Below are positions 7,252 through 15,999 of a DNA stretch of 46,259 nucleotides, piece by piece. The notes under the pieces were generated by a model. The model ran no database searches. It was not told the DNA's origin and saw only the letters and a program-made list of their open reading frames with translations. Position 1 is the first letter of the stretch. Every line of letters starts with the position of its first letter. Origin of the DNA: an uncultured SAR86 cluster bacterium. Its GTDB lineage: Bacteria > Pseudomonadota > Gammaproteobacteria > Magnimaribacterales > Magnimaribacteraceae. The stretch lies in assembly GCA_938075195.1 (NCBI GenBank), contig CALJGK010000013.1, positions 1-46,259 on the forward strand, read 5' to 3'. Made by a program: the position numbers and the translations under genes.

Positions 7252-9417
7252 GTGGATGTATCAGAAATTTTTGAAAGCCTAAACGAACCCCAAAGAAATG
7301 CAGTAACTTCTGAATCGAAGAATTTACTTGTTCTTGCTGGTGCAGGGTCAGGAAAAACTCGCGTGATAGCTCATCGTGTTGCTTGGTTAATAAAAGCTGA
7401 AAACATTAACCCACATTCAATTCTAACTGTAACTTTTACAAACAAAGCTTCAAGAGAAATGCGAGGCAGGATAGAGGATATAGTCCAAGAAGAAATGGGA
7501 AATTTCTGGTGTGGTACCTTTCATGGTATTTCCCATAGATTATTGAGGACACATTGGGAAGAAGCTGGCCTCAGAAAGGAGTTTGCTATTCTTGATTCTG
7601 AAGATCAGTTCAGAGTGATAAAGCGAGTAGTTAAATCTATGGGCCTAGATGATACTAAGTGGCCACCTAGACAAATCCAATGGTTTATTAATAAGCAAAA
7701 AGATGAATGCAGAAGATCTAAAGATGTTGAAGTATCCGATGATTATTTTGTAGAGAAGATGAATGAAGTTTACAAGGCATATGAAGAGCTTTGCGAACGA
7801 GAGAGCCTAGTAGATTTTGGTGAACTTCTATTAAGAGTATATATTTTATTAAAAACTAACCTAGAAGTGCTAAGCCACTATCAAAGAAGATTTAGTCATA
7901 TATTGGTCGATGAATTTCAAGATACAAACGAAGTACAATATCAATTTCTTCGTCTTCTAGCGGATGGAGGAGCAAATTTCATGTCTGTAGGAGATGACGA
8001 TCAATCTATTTATGGATGGCGAGGAGCCAAAAGCGAAAACATCAATAGATTTACTACTGACTATAAAGACACTGAAATAGTTAGGCTTGAACAGAACTAT
8101 AGATCTACTTCGGTTATTTTAAATGCTGCAAACTCAGTAATTAAGAATAACCAAGGAAGGATGGGTAAGGAATTATGGACAGATCAAAAAGAAGGAGAGC
8201 CTATTTCTATTTACTCGGCCTATAACGAAGATGATGAGGCAAGGTATGTAGTAGGCAGTATCCAAAATTGGATAAATCAAGGCAGGAGCTTAGATGAAGT
8301 AGCTATTTTGTATAGGTCTAATGCACAATCCAGAGTTTTGGAAGAAGCGATTTTGAGAGAATCTCTGCCTTATAAAATCTATGGCGGATTAAGGTTTTAT
8401 GAAAGAGCAGAAATAAAAAATGCTATGAGTTATCTGAGACTAATCTATGGCAGAGAAGATGATGCAGCATTCGAAAGAGTGATTAATATACCTCCACGAG
8501 GCATAGGGGCTAAGACGATTGACATCATTAGAGCCAAAGCAGCTGAAAAAAGTATTTCTTTATGGAAGTCATGTGAGGAATTGATAGATATCGAAGGCCT
8601 TACACCAAGAGCATCTCAATCAATCCAAGGCTTTATGTCTAGTTTTGATTCCCTTGAAGACGAGACAAAGGATTTGCAGTTGAGGGATATCGTTGATATT
8701 GCTATTGAAAGAAGCGGCCTTATTCCTTATCACAAAAAGGAAGCAGGTGAAAAAGGCAGGACTAGAGTGGAAAATTTATCTGAATTAGTTGGAGCAGCCA
8801 GAGACTTCGAACCTGACTCTTTTGAAGAATTAGAAGAGAGTGCTTTAAAGATGTTCATAGATCATGCGGCATTAGATGCCGGCGAAACTCAGGCTTCAGA
8901 ACATGAATCAGCAATACAGCTCATGACATTGCATTCAGCTAAGGGACTAGAATTCCCTCTTGTTTTTATAACCGGATTTGAAGAAGGTCTTTTTCCTCAT
9001 AAACTATCAATTGAAGATCCTAATCAGTTACAAGAGGAAAGAAGGTTGTGTTACGTCGGAGTGACCAGATCAATGGAAAAGCTATTCGTAACTCATGCTG
9101 AGATGAGAAACTTATATGGTTCAGAAAGCTTTAATCCAGTTTCAAGATTTTTAAGGGAAATACCAGAGGAATTGACTGTAGAGGTAAGAACGGGCGGAAA
9201 TGTTCCCAGAAGATCTAAGTATGTCCCCAAAAAACCTTCGGGCGAAGTTCCCGATACGGAGTTTAAACTGGGTCAGAGGGTACTTCATGAAGCTTTTGGA
9301 GAAGGCATTATTCTCAATTATGAAGGGCAAGGTGCTAATGCTAGAGTAGAGGTAAACTTCGATAATAGTAAAACTAAATGGCTGATGGTTTCTTACGCTA
9401 AACTACAGCAAATATGA
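7252..9417 (+). CDS. uvrD: DNA helicase II (UvrD/PcrA family, SF1A)
   Basis: A 3'-5' DNA helicase for nucleotide-excision and mismatch repair. All superfamily 1 motifs are present in order: Q-motif LNEPQRNAV, Walker A AGAGSGKT, motif II VDEFQDTN, motif III GDDDQSIYGWRGA, motif IV LEQNYRST, motif V LHSAKGLEFPLVF and motif VI CYVGVTRS. The last 60 residues (LGQRVLHEAFGEG) form the Tudor-like C-terminal domain of UvrD/PcrA, which favours UvrD over Rep. The length is 721 residues, as in E. coli. Start is GTG, one base after a T-rich stretch with no clear ribosome binding site. Its stop overlaps the next ATG by four bases (ATGA). Confidence 0.95.
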   Translation: MDVSEIFESLNEPQRNAVTSESKNLLVLAGAGSGKTRVIAHRVAWLIKAENINPHSILTVTFTNKASREMRGRIEDIVQEEMGNFWCGTFHGISHRLLRTHWEEAGLRKEFAILDSEDQFRVIKRVVKSMGLDDTKWPPRQIQWFINKQKDECRRSKDVEVSDDYFVEKMNEVYKAYEELCERESLVDFGELLLRVYILLKTNLEVLSHYQRRFSHILVDEFQDTNEVQYQFLRLLADGGANFMSVGDDDQSIYGWRGAKSENINRFTTDYKDTEIVRLEQNYRSTSVILNAANSVIKNNQGRMGKELWTDQKEGEPISIYSAYNEDDEARYVVGSIQNWINQGRSLDEVAILYRSNAQSRVLEEAILRESLPYKIYGGLRFYERAEIKNAMSYLRLIYGREDDAAFERVINIPPRGIGAKTIDIIRAKAAEKSISLWKSCEELIDIEGLTPRASQSIQGFMSSFDSLEDETKDLQLRDIVDIAIERSGLIPYHKKEAGEKGRTRVENLSELVGAARDFEPDSFEELEESALKMFIDHAALDAGETQASEHESAIQLMTLHSAKGLEFPLVFITGFEEGLFPHKLSIEDPNQLQEERRLCYVGVTRSMEKLFVTHAEMRNLYGSESFNPVSRFLREIPEELTVEVRTGGNVPRRSKYVPKKPSGEVPDTEFKLGQRVLHEAFGEGIILNYEGQGANARVEVNFDNSKTKWLMVSYAKLQQI

Positions 9418-10529
9418 GTAAGATAATGAAAATGAAAAGATTATTAGTTATAGGGTTGACCACAATTGTTATTGCCTGTTCTGGTTCTGAAAATCCACAA
9501 GTCCAGAATCAGGAATGCTTTTCGACCGGTGAAAAAACCATCAAGTGGACTATGGTGACTACCTGGCCAAAGAATTTTCCTGGACTTGGTATGGGTCCAG
9601 AAAATTTTTCTGATTACGTTAACGAGATGACTTGTGGAAGGATGCAAATAAAAGTTTATGGAGCCGGAGAATTTGTACCGGCACTTGGCGTATTCGATGC
9701 TGTTTCTCAAGGTAATGTTCAACTTGGCCATGGTGCCTCCTATTACTGGACAGGAAAAGTTAAGTCTTCTCAGTTTTTTACTGCTGTCCCTTTTGGGCTT
9801 ACCGCTCAAGAAATGAATGGATGGTTAAACTATGGAGGAGGGATGGAGCTTTGGGAAGAGGCTTATGCTCCTTTTAATTTGATTCCTTTGGCCGGAGGAA
9901 ATTCTGGTGTACAAATGGCAGGATGGTTTAAGAAAGAAATAAATTCTTTAAAAGATCTAAAGGGTTTAAAAATGAGAATACCTGGTTTAGCAGGCGAGGT
10001 ATTTACTCGTGCAGGAGCGGAAACAGTTACCTTACCAGGCAATGAAATATTCTTATCACTCCAACAAGGAGTTGTAGATGCAGCAGAATGGGTTGGACCT
10101 TACAATGATCTCACTTTTGGGTTTCATCAAGTAGCCGATTATTATTATTATCCCGGATGGCATGAACCCGGTTCTACTTTGGAGATTATTATTAATAAGG
10201 ATGCTTATGAATCTTTACCTAAAGACTTAAAGGCGATTATTAAATATGCTGCAAAGTCTGCAAATCAGGAGATGCTTGATGAATATACTGCTAGGAATAA
10301 CAAGGCACTTACCGAGCTTATAGACAAGCATAATGTTGACCTTAGAAAACTTCCCGATAGTGTTTTGCGAGAGCTTAAGAAAATTACTGATGATGTAATG
10401 CAAGACTTTATTCAAGATGATCCTATGGCTCAGAAGGTTTATAAATCCTATACGGAATTCAAAGAACAAGTAATCAACTATCATAGAATTTCAGAGAAAG
10501 CCTATATAGATACACGAGAGTTAGATTGA
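9414..10529 (+). CDS. dctP: TRAP transporter solute-binding lipoprotein, DctP/TakP-like
   Basis: Periplasmic binding subunit of a TRAP transporter. An N-terminal lipoprotein signal ends in TTIVIAC; the ATG at 9426 (MKMKRLL) gives a more typical signal than the ATG at 9414, which overlaps uvrD. The carboxylate-binding arginine lies in LKMRIPG, followed by AAEWVGPYND and VADYYYYPGWHEPG, segments characteristic of the TakP alpha-keto-acid-binding group. A 2-oxoacid or related carboxylate ligand is therefore likely but not proven. The gene sits between uvrD and lipB, overlapping both by four bases, while permeases DctQ and DctM lie on the opposite strand beyond lipA. That split arrangement is unusual for a TRAP system. 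Confidence 0.88.
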   Translation: MSKIMKMKRLLVIGLTTIVIACSGSENPQVQNQECFSTGEKTIKWTMVTTWPKNFPGLGMGPENFSDYVNEMTCGRMQIKVYGAGEFVPALGVFDAVSQGNVQLGHGASYYWTGKVKSSQFFTAVPFGLTAQEMNGWLNYGGGMELWEEAYAPFNLIPLAGGNSGVQMAGWFKKEINSLKDLKGLKMRIPGLAGEVFTRAGAETVTLPGNEIFLSLQQGVVDAAEWVGPYNDLTFGFHQVADYYYYPGWHEPGSTLEIIINKDAYESLPKDLKAIIKYAAKSANQEMLDEYTARNNKALTELIDKHNVDLRKLPDSVLRELKKITDDVMQDFIQDDPMAQKVYKSYTEFKEQVINYHRISEKAYIDTRELD

Positions 10530-11140
10530 AGAATGCAGAGATAAAAGATCTTGGTCTTGTTGATTATGATGAGGCTTGGAAATTAATGGCTAAATCTATT
10601 TTTGATAGGCCTGATGAAGGTCCAGATGAAATATGGTTTCTTGAGCACAATCCTATTTATACATTAGGTCAGGCAGCATTCGAGGGAAATATTATTTCTG
10701 AAAATGATATCCCAATAATGAGAACAGATAGGGGTGGTGAGGTAACTTATCATGGTCCAGGACAACTCATAATTTATTTTTTATTAAATTTACGAAGGCT
10801 TAAATGGGGCCCAAAAAAATTAATTTTTGAGATAGAAAGTCTATTAATAGATTTATTGTCTAGATATGACATTCAAGGCGAGAGAGTACCAGGCGCACCA
10901 GGAATCTATGTTAATCATAAGAAAATAGCCTCTATAGGTCTTAAGATAAAAAAAGGTTTTTGCTATCACGGTATAAGTCTTAATATTGATATGGACTTAA
11001 AGCCATTCGATAACATAATTACCTGCGGCATAGAATCCTTAGAGGTTATACAAGTAAAAGACCTTAGAGAGATAACTATGGCTCAAGTCAAGATTGACTT
11101 GATGGATCTACTAAAAACTAATCAAACTCAAGCTGCCTGA
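10526..11140 (+). CDS. lipB: lipoyl(octanoyl) transferase
   Basis: LipB moves octanoate from acyl carrier protein to lipoyl-domain lysines of 2-oxoacid dehydrogenases and GcvH. The signature TDRGGEVTYHGPGQ is intact. The catalytic pair is K133 (HKKIASIGL) and C167 (IITCGIES), equivalent to K135 and C169 of E. coli. Length (204 residues) is normal. Start is TTG, overlapping the preceding stop as TTGA. The stop shares one base with the lipA ATG, so lipB and lipA should be translationally coupled. Confidence 0.95.
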   Translation: MKNAEIKDLGLVDYDEAWKLMAKSIFDRPDEGPDEIWFLEHNPIYTLGQAAFEGNIISENDIPIMRTDRGGEVTYHGPGQLIIYFLLNLRRLKWGPKKLIFEIESLLIDLLSRYDIQGERVPGAPGIYVNHKKIASIGLKIKKGFCYHGISLNIDMDLKPFDNIITCGIESLEVIQVKDLREITMAQVKIDLMDLLKTNQTQAA

Positions 11141-12096
11141 TGGAAAATCTGATACCCACGAAAACTATCAAAGAAAATGGTGTTGTGGCTATCAAGAATG
11201 GTATTAAACCTAATCCTAATAAGCTTATACCAATAGAACGAAAGCCTACTTGGCTTAGAATAAAATCGTTAAATTCACCAAAATATAGAGAACTTAAAAC
11301 CATCGTTTCTGAAAAGAAATTGCATACAGTTTGCGAGGAAGCTATGTGTCCAAATATTCAGGAATGTTGGAGTCATGGGACTGCAACTTTTATGTTACTT
11401 GGATCAGTTTGTACCCGAGCATGCAAGTTCTGTGCAGTTGATACTGGCAATCCTAAAGGTTTATTAGACAAAGAAGAGCCTTTAAAGGTTGCAAATTCCA
11501 TCTCTCATATGAATTTAAAATATGCAGTATTAACTTCCGTTAATAGAGATGATTTAAGTGATGGAGGGGCAAATCATTTTTCTGAAACTGTAAAAGCAAT
11601 TAAAGAAAAATCCCCCAAGGTGATGATTGAGGCATTGGTTCCTGATTTTTTGGGAAATAAAAAATCCATAGAAGTAATTATTGATTCTAATTTAGACGTC
11701 TTTGCACAAAATCTAGAAACTGTTGAGAGATTAACTAAAAAAGTGAGAGATCCACGAGCAGGATATGGCCAAACCTTAGATGTTTTGTCTTCTGCAAAAG
11801 AATATTCTTCAAAAATTATTACTAAGACCAGTTTGATGTTAGGTTTAGGTGAAAATGAAAACGAAATACTAACCGCTTTCTATGATATTAAAAGTGCAGG
11901 AGTAGATGTCCTGACTCTTGGTCAATACATGAGGCCAACCATAAACCATTTACCAGTTGAGAAATGGTATTCACCGGATGAGTTTAATTACTTTAAAGAC
12001 TTAGCAAATAAAGTGGGTTTCTTGGAAGTAGCTGCAGGCCCTATGGTAAGGTCTTCTTACAGGGCAGATAAAATTGCCCATCTCATTGACAGCTAA
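11140..12096 (+). CDS. lipA: lipoyl synthase
   Basis: Radical-SAM enzyme inserting two sulfurs into the octanoyl chain. Both iron-sulfur clusters are encoded: auxiliary cluster C65-x4-C70-x5-C76 and radical-SAM cluster C91-x3-C95-x2-C98, plus the C-terminal RSSYRAD serine ligand. Length (318 residues) matches the family. It completes endogenous lipoate synthesis with lipB, and its product is needed by GcvH at the other end of the window. Its stop overlaps the convergent dctM stop by four bases (CTAA). Confidence 0.97.
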   Translation: MENLIPTKTIKENGVVAIKNGIKPNPNKLIPIERKPTWLRIKSLNSPKYRELKTIVSEKKLHTVCEEAMCPNIQECWSHGTATFMLLGSVCTRACKFCAVDTGNPKGLLDKEEPLKVANSISHMNLKYAVLTSVNRDDLSDGGANHFSETVKAIKEKSPKVMIEALVPDFLGNKKSIEVIIDSNLDVFAQNLETVERLTKKVRDPRAGYGQTLDVLSSAKEYSSKIITKTSLMLGLGENENEILTAFYDIKSAGVDVLTLGQYMRPTINHLPVEKWYSPDEFNYFKDLANKVGFLEVAAGPMVRSSYRADKIAHLIDS

Positions 12097-13466
12097 CTGC
12101 CATATACAGCTCTAGGAAGGGCAGTAACAAGATCAGGAAATAAAGCTAAGGCAATAAGAACTCCTACCTGGATTAAGATAAAAGGAATAACCCCTCTATA
12201 AATATCCTTTGTTGCAAGACTGTCCGGAGCAACTCCTCTCAAGTAAAAAAGAGCAAATCCAAATGGTGGTGTAAGAAATGATGTTTGAAGATTGATGGCT
12301 ATCATTATGCCCAGCCATATGGGATCCACTCCCAGCATGAGTAATGCAGGTCCTACAATGGGCACAACAACTAAAGTGATCTGAATAAAGTCTAAGATAA
12401 ATCCAAGTAAGAAGATGATGATCATCACAACCAAAACAGCTCCAAAGGCACCTCCTGGCAACTCTGTAAATATTCCTGTTATCAGATCATCGCCTCCAAA
12501 ACCTCTAAAAACCAGTGAAAAAATTGAAGAACCAAGAAGTATCATAAATACCATCGCTGTAATTTCTGTGGTTGTTTCAACAGCATCTGTAAGGTTCTTT
12601 ATGGTTAAACTACTTTTGCTAACAGCTAACAAGACTGCACCAAAAGCGCCAACTCCTGCAGCCTCAGTAGGTGTTGCTATACCAAGAAGTATTGATCCTA
12701 GTACGGATGAAATTAAGACGAACGGAGGTAATAAGGAGGAAAGCATTATTTTCCATCTGCCGGATACCATTGTAACTTCTTGTGCTGGAGCCATTTGAGG
12801 AGAGATGTATGCTCTTATAACTACATATAGGGCATAACAGAAGACAAGAATTAGTCCGGGAACAATTGCGCCCATAAATAAATCTCCAACCGAAACTGTT
12901 CGAGCTGAAAAATTTCCAATACTTAACTGAGACTGCTGATAAGCAGCTGAAAGAACATCACCTAAAATTACAAGTGCAATAGATGGCGGGATGATTTGTC
13001 CTAAAGTACCAGTAGCACAAATTGTTCCTGCCGCAAGACTCGGGTCGTATTGCCTGGATAGCATAATAGGCAAAGATATTAGCCCCATTGCAATCACTGT
13101 AGCCCCTACGATTCCGGTGCTCGCCGCTATAAGAGTACCAACAAAAATCACCGATAAAGCTAGGCTACCTCTAAAGCCACCTATGACCTCAGCCATATTG
13201 CTAAGTAAGTCTTGAGCTAAGTTAGATTTCTCAAGCAGTACGCCCATAAAAACAAATAAAGGAACTGCCACTAACGTCATATTGGTCATGTCTCCATACA
13301 GTCTGTTGGGTATTGCACCTAAGAAAGCACCCTCAAATGTACCTGTTAAAACCCCTATACCAGCAAATATAAGAGCTGTACCTGCAAGAGAAAAAGCAAC
13401 AGGAAAGCCCGCAAGAAGAACAATGCAGATCACCCCGAACATTAATAGAGGTATAAATTCAACCAT
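12093..13466 (-). CDS. dctM: TRAP transporter large permease DctM
   Basis: The 12-segment ion-coupled permease of a TRAP transporter (457 residues), moving carboxylates inward with sodium. Typical DctM features are the PLLMFGVI start helix, VPLFVFMG, GLIS followed by a CATGTLGQIIPPS segment, and the late FLTPPFGFALFYLRG. The QIIPPSI and FLTPPFG hairpins are the family hallmarks. Its ATG overlaps the dctQ end by eight bases, so the two are coupled. The probable binding-protein partner is the DctP gene at 9414, on the opposite strand beyond lipBA. Confidence 0.94.
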   Translation of the reverse strand: MVEFIPLLMFGVICIVLLAGFPVAFSLAGTALIFAGIGVLTGTFEGAFLGAIPNRLYGDMTNMTLVAVPLFVFMGVLLEKSNLAQDLLSNMAEVIGGFRGSLALSVIFVGTLIAASTGIVGATVIAMGLISLPIMLSRQYDPSLAAGTICATGTLGQIIPPSIALVILGDVLSAAYQQSQLSIGNFSARTVSVGDLFMGAIVPGLILVFCYALYVVIRAYISPQMAPAQEVTMVSGRWKIMLSSLLPPFVLISSVLGSILLGIATPTEAAGVGAFGAVLLAVSKSSLTIKNLTDAVETTTEITAMVFMILLGSSIFSLVFRGFGGDDLITGIFTELPGGAFGAVLVVMIIIFLLGFILDFIQITLVVVPIVGPALLMLGVDPIWLGIMIAINLQTSFLTPPFGFALFYLRGVAPDSLATKDIYRGVIPFILIQVGVLIALALFPDLVTALPRAVYGS

Positions 13467-13956
13467 GCTTAATTGTCAGTAAAGATTTTATGATTTCAGA
13501 AAGACTTTGCAGACCTAACAATAAAGCTACAGCAATCAATAATGATTTTTGAATGAATACAAATGGAAGCCCATCTGGTTCTGGAGAAACTTCCATTATT
13601 CTCCAGGAAAATTCTACATATCCCCAAGAGTACAGAAGTATGGTCCAACAGACTGGTTGAAGAAAAATAATATTACCCAAAAGATCAACGAGCGCTTTTC
13701 TTGATTCAGAGAAGTTTCTATAAAAGATATCTACTCTCACGTGAGCACCTCTTTTTAGAGCAAATGCAGAGCCTAATAAAAAAAGGCTACCATGAAGATA
13801 CAAGACGACATCTTGTAAAAGAACAGACCCCATATTTAATCCATATCTCATGATGACCACAATACAAGTCACGACTACCATCATAGCCACAAACCATGAG
13901 CAGATTTTTCCAGTCATTTCAGAGAAGCTATCTAAGGTTTTACTAATTCTTTCCAA
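13459..13956 (-). CDS. dctQ: TRAP transporter small permease DctQ
   Basis: Four-helix small permease subunit of the TRAP transporter (165 residues). The first membrane segment follows SWFVAMM. The ALKRGAHVRVDIFY motif between helices 2 and 3 is the classic DctQ signature (RGxHxxVD). The start appears to be TTG at 13956; an ATG at residue 14 (13917) is a possible alternative but would leave almost no cytoplasmic lead before helix 1. It diverges from the acyl-CoA dehydrogenase gene across about 54 bases. Confidence 0.9.
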   Translation of the reverse strand: MERISKTLDSFSEMTGKICSWFVAMMVVVTCIVVIMRYGLNMGSVLLQDVVLYLHGSLFLLGSAFALKRGAHVRVDIFYRNFSESRKALVDLLGNIIFLQPVCWTILLYSWGYVEFSWRIMEVSPEPDGLPFVFIQKSLLIAVALLLGLQSLSEIIKSLLTIKHG

Positions 13957-14010
13957 GGTGAATCTATTTTTGTTAATGCTAATATGAATTATAATTACAG
14001 AGAGGTATAT

Positions 14011-15222
14011 ATGAACTTACAATTTACACAAGAAGAACTAGATTTTCAAAAGGAAGTTAAGGACTGGATAAAAGAAAACTATCCGTCTGATATGAAAGAG
14101 AGATATGTCAACTCTCCAAATGGTCATTTAACTAAAGAAGAACACGTACAATGGCAGCAAGCACTTTTTTCAAAAGGCTGGGCGGGCATCAACTGGCCTA
14201 AAGAATATGGGGGTGCTTCTTTCTCTGCTTCTCAAAAATACATTTTTAGCAAAGAGATGGCTGCAGCAAGAGCTCCTGGCTTCACTGCATTTGGAATCTC
14301 AATGGTTGCTCCTGTAATTATGGCCTTTGGATCAGATGAACAAAAGAATAAATACCTTCCTGATATTCTTTCTTCAAAAGTTTGGTGGTGTCAGGGTTAT
14401 TCAGAACCAGGCTCAGGTTCAGATCTGGCTTCACTAAAAACAAAAGCAGAAGATAAAGGGGATCACTATTTAGTCAATGGTGCAAAAACTTGGACAACTA
14501 TGGCTCAACATGCCGATATGATTTTTTGCTTGGTTAGAACAAGCCAAGAAGATATTAGACAAAAAGGTATTTCATTTTTACTTATCGATATGCATTCTGA
14601 GGGAATAGAGGTACAACCTATTAATACCCTTGATGACACGCCTATCGGACATCATGAAGTTAATACTGTCTTTTTTGAAGATGTTAAGGTCCCGAAAGAA
14701 AACCTGATTGGTGAAGCAGGCAAAGGATGGACCTATGCTAAATACTTACTAGAGTTTGAAAGAGGAAATGGCTATTCCTCAGAGTTGTATCAACAACTTC
14801 AACAGATAAAGGCAAAAGCAGCAATCGAAGATGCAAGCGGTTGTAAATTATCTGAAGAATCTAATTTTGTGGAATCAGTAGCTAAACTTGAGATTCAAAT
14901 CAACGCTATGGAAGCAACAGAACTTAGAATACTCGGTAGCTTAACTGCCGGTCAGAATGTAGGACCAGAGTCATCTCTTCTAAAAACAAGAGGAACCGAA
15001 ATAGGACAAGCTATAACCGAATTAGCTGTTGAATTAGTTGGATATTACGGAATTCCTTTTAATAACCCTGGCCCTGAAATTGGACATAATGAACCTCCGA
15101 TAGGAAGTAGGTTCGCCAACACTGCTGCACCAAGGTATTTCAATTATAGGAAGGCTAGTATTTATGCTGGTTCCAATGAGATTCAAAGAAATATTATGGC
15201 CAAGTTAGTTCTTGGCCTGTAG
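14011..15222 (+). CDS. acyl-CoA dehydrogenase (PimC-like long-subunit type)
   Basis: FAD-dependent acyl-CoA dehydrogenase of about 403 residues. The N-terminal helical domain begins LQFTQEELDFQKEV. The middle beta domain has the FAD/substrate signature GYSEPGSGSDLASL, and the C-terminus has the FAD-binding IYAGSNEIQRNI. I prefer the ATG at 14011, which has AGAGG five bases upstream, over the ATG at 13984. The overall pattern resembles the large subunit of pimeloyl-CoA dehydrogenase and related enzymes, some of which work as heterodimers, but no second subunit adjoins. Substrate chain length is unknown. Confidence 0.88.
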   Translation: MNLQFTQEELDFQKEVKDWIKENYPSDMKERYVNSPNGHLTKEEHVQWQQALFSKGWAGINWPKEYGGASFSASQKYIFSKEMAAARAPGFTAFGISMVAPVIMAFGSDEQKNKYLPDILSSKVWWCQGYSEPGSGSDLASLKTKAEDKGDHYLVNGAKTWTTMAQHADMIFCLVRTSQEDIRQKGISFLLIDMHSEGIEVQPINTLDDTPIGHHEVNTVFFEDVKVPKENLIGEAGKGWTYAKYLLEFERGNGYSSELYQQLQQIKAKAAIEDASGCKLSEESNFVESVAKLEIQINAMEATELRILGSLTAGQNVGPESSLLKTRGTEIGQAITELAVELVGYYGIPFNNPGPEIGHNEPPIGSRFANTAAPRYFNYRKASIYAGSNEIQRNIMAKLVLGL

Positions 15223-15225
15223 TTT

Positions 15226-15999
15226 ATGCTTATTCTTGTTTCACCTGCAAAGACTTTAGACTATGAGTCTGAGCTAAAAGTAAAAGAATTCTCAATAGCT
15301 TCTCATTTATCTGATAGTAATCTTCTTGTTGAAGAGTTGCAGAAAAAAAGTCCAGAAGATCTTGCTTCTTTAATGGGTTTGAGTGAAAAATTATCCCTTC
15401 TTAATTTTGAAAGAAATATGAACTGGGTTAAACCAACAAAACTTAGTGATAGCGCAAGACAAGCTATTTTCGCGTTTAAAGGAGATGTTTATCAAGGACT
15501 AGAAGCATCATCTCTTTCAGAATCGGAAATAAAGTATGCTCAAAAAAACCTTTGCATCCTATCTGGACTTTACGGCATGTTGAAACCCTTGGATTTAATG
15601 TACCCGTACAGGCTTGAAATGGGTACCAAGATGAAAAATAAGCGTGGTGATAATCTATATGAGTTTTGGGGATCAAAAGTAACAAATTCGCTTAATAACC
15701 TAGGTATTGAAAATAGATCTAAAGCGGTTGTAAATCTTGCTTCTGTCGAATATTTCTCTGTATTGAAACCGAATGAACTTAACTTACCAGTAATAAGTCC
15801 AGTATTTAAGGATTATAAGAACGGAAAGTATAAAATTATCAGCTTTTTCGCCAAGAAAGCCCGAGGATCAATGACAAGATATATTATCCAAAACAAGGTT
15901 AAGAAAGCCGAAGAATTGCTAGGCTTCGACCTTGACGGATATAGTTACAGCGAAAAGGATTCTAAAGAAAATACACCAGTTTTCTTAAGAAAAAACTAA
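15226..15999 (+). CDS. yaaA: YaaA/UPF0246 family protein (peroxide stress, DNA-binding)
   Basis: The DUF328 family protein YaaA of E. coli lowers free intracellular iron during peroxide stress and has been reported to bind DNA. Recognition rests on the opening ILVSPAKTLDYES, the central FKGDVYQGL, LYGMLKPLDLMYPYRLEMG, and KGSMTRY-like ARGSMTRYI near the end. The 257 residues equal the E. coli length. It begins three bases after the acyl-CoA dehydrogenase stop, so co-transcription is likely. Its stop overlaps the convergent crotonase stop by four bases (CTAA). Confidence 0.95.
   Translation: MLILVSPAKTLDYESELKVKEFSIASHLSDSNLLVEELQKKSPEDLASLMGLSEKLSLLNFERNMNWVKPTKLSDSARQAIFAFKGDVYQGLEASSLSESEIKYAQKNLCILSGLYGMLKPLDLMYPYRLEMGTKMKNKRGDNLYEFWGSKVTNSLNNLGIENRSKAVVNLASVEYFSVLKPNELNLPVISPVFKDYKNGKYKIISFFAKKARGSMTRYIIQNKVKKAEELLGFDLDGYSYSEKDSKENTPVFLRKN

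Noticed and set aside
12415-12798. 127-codon ORF antisense to dctM
   Set aside because: A shadow of a conserved membrane-protein gene with low-complexity composition and no ribosome binding site.
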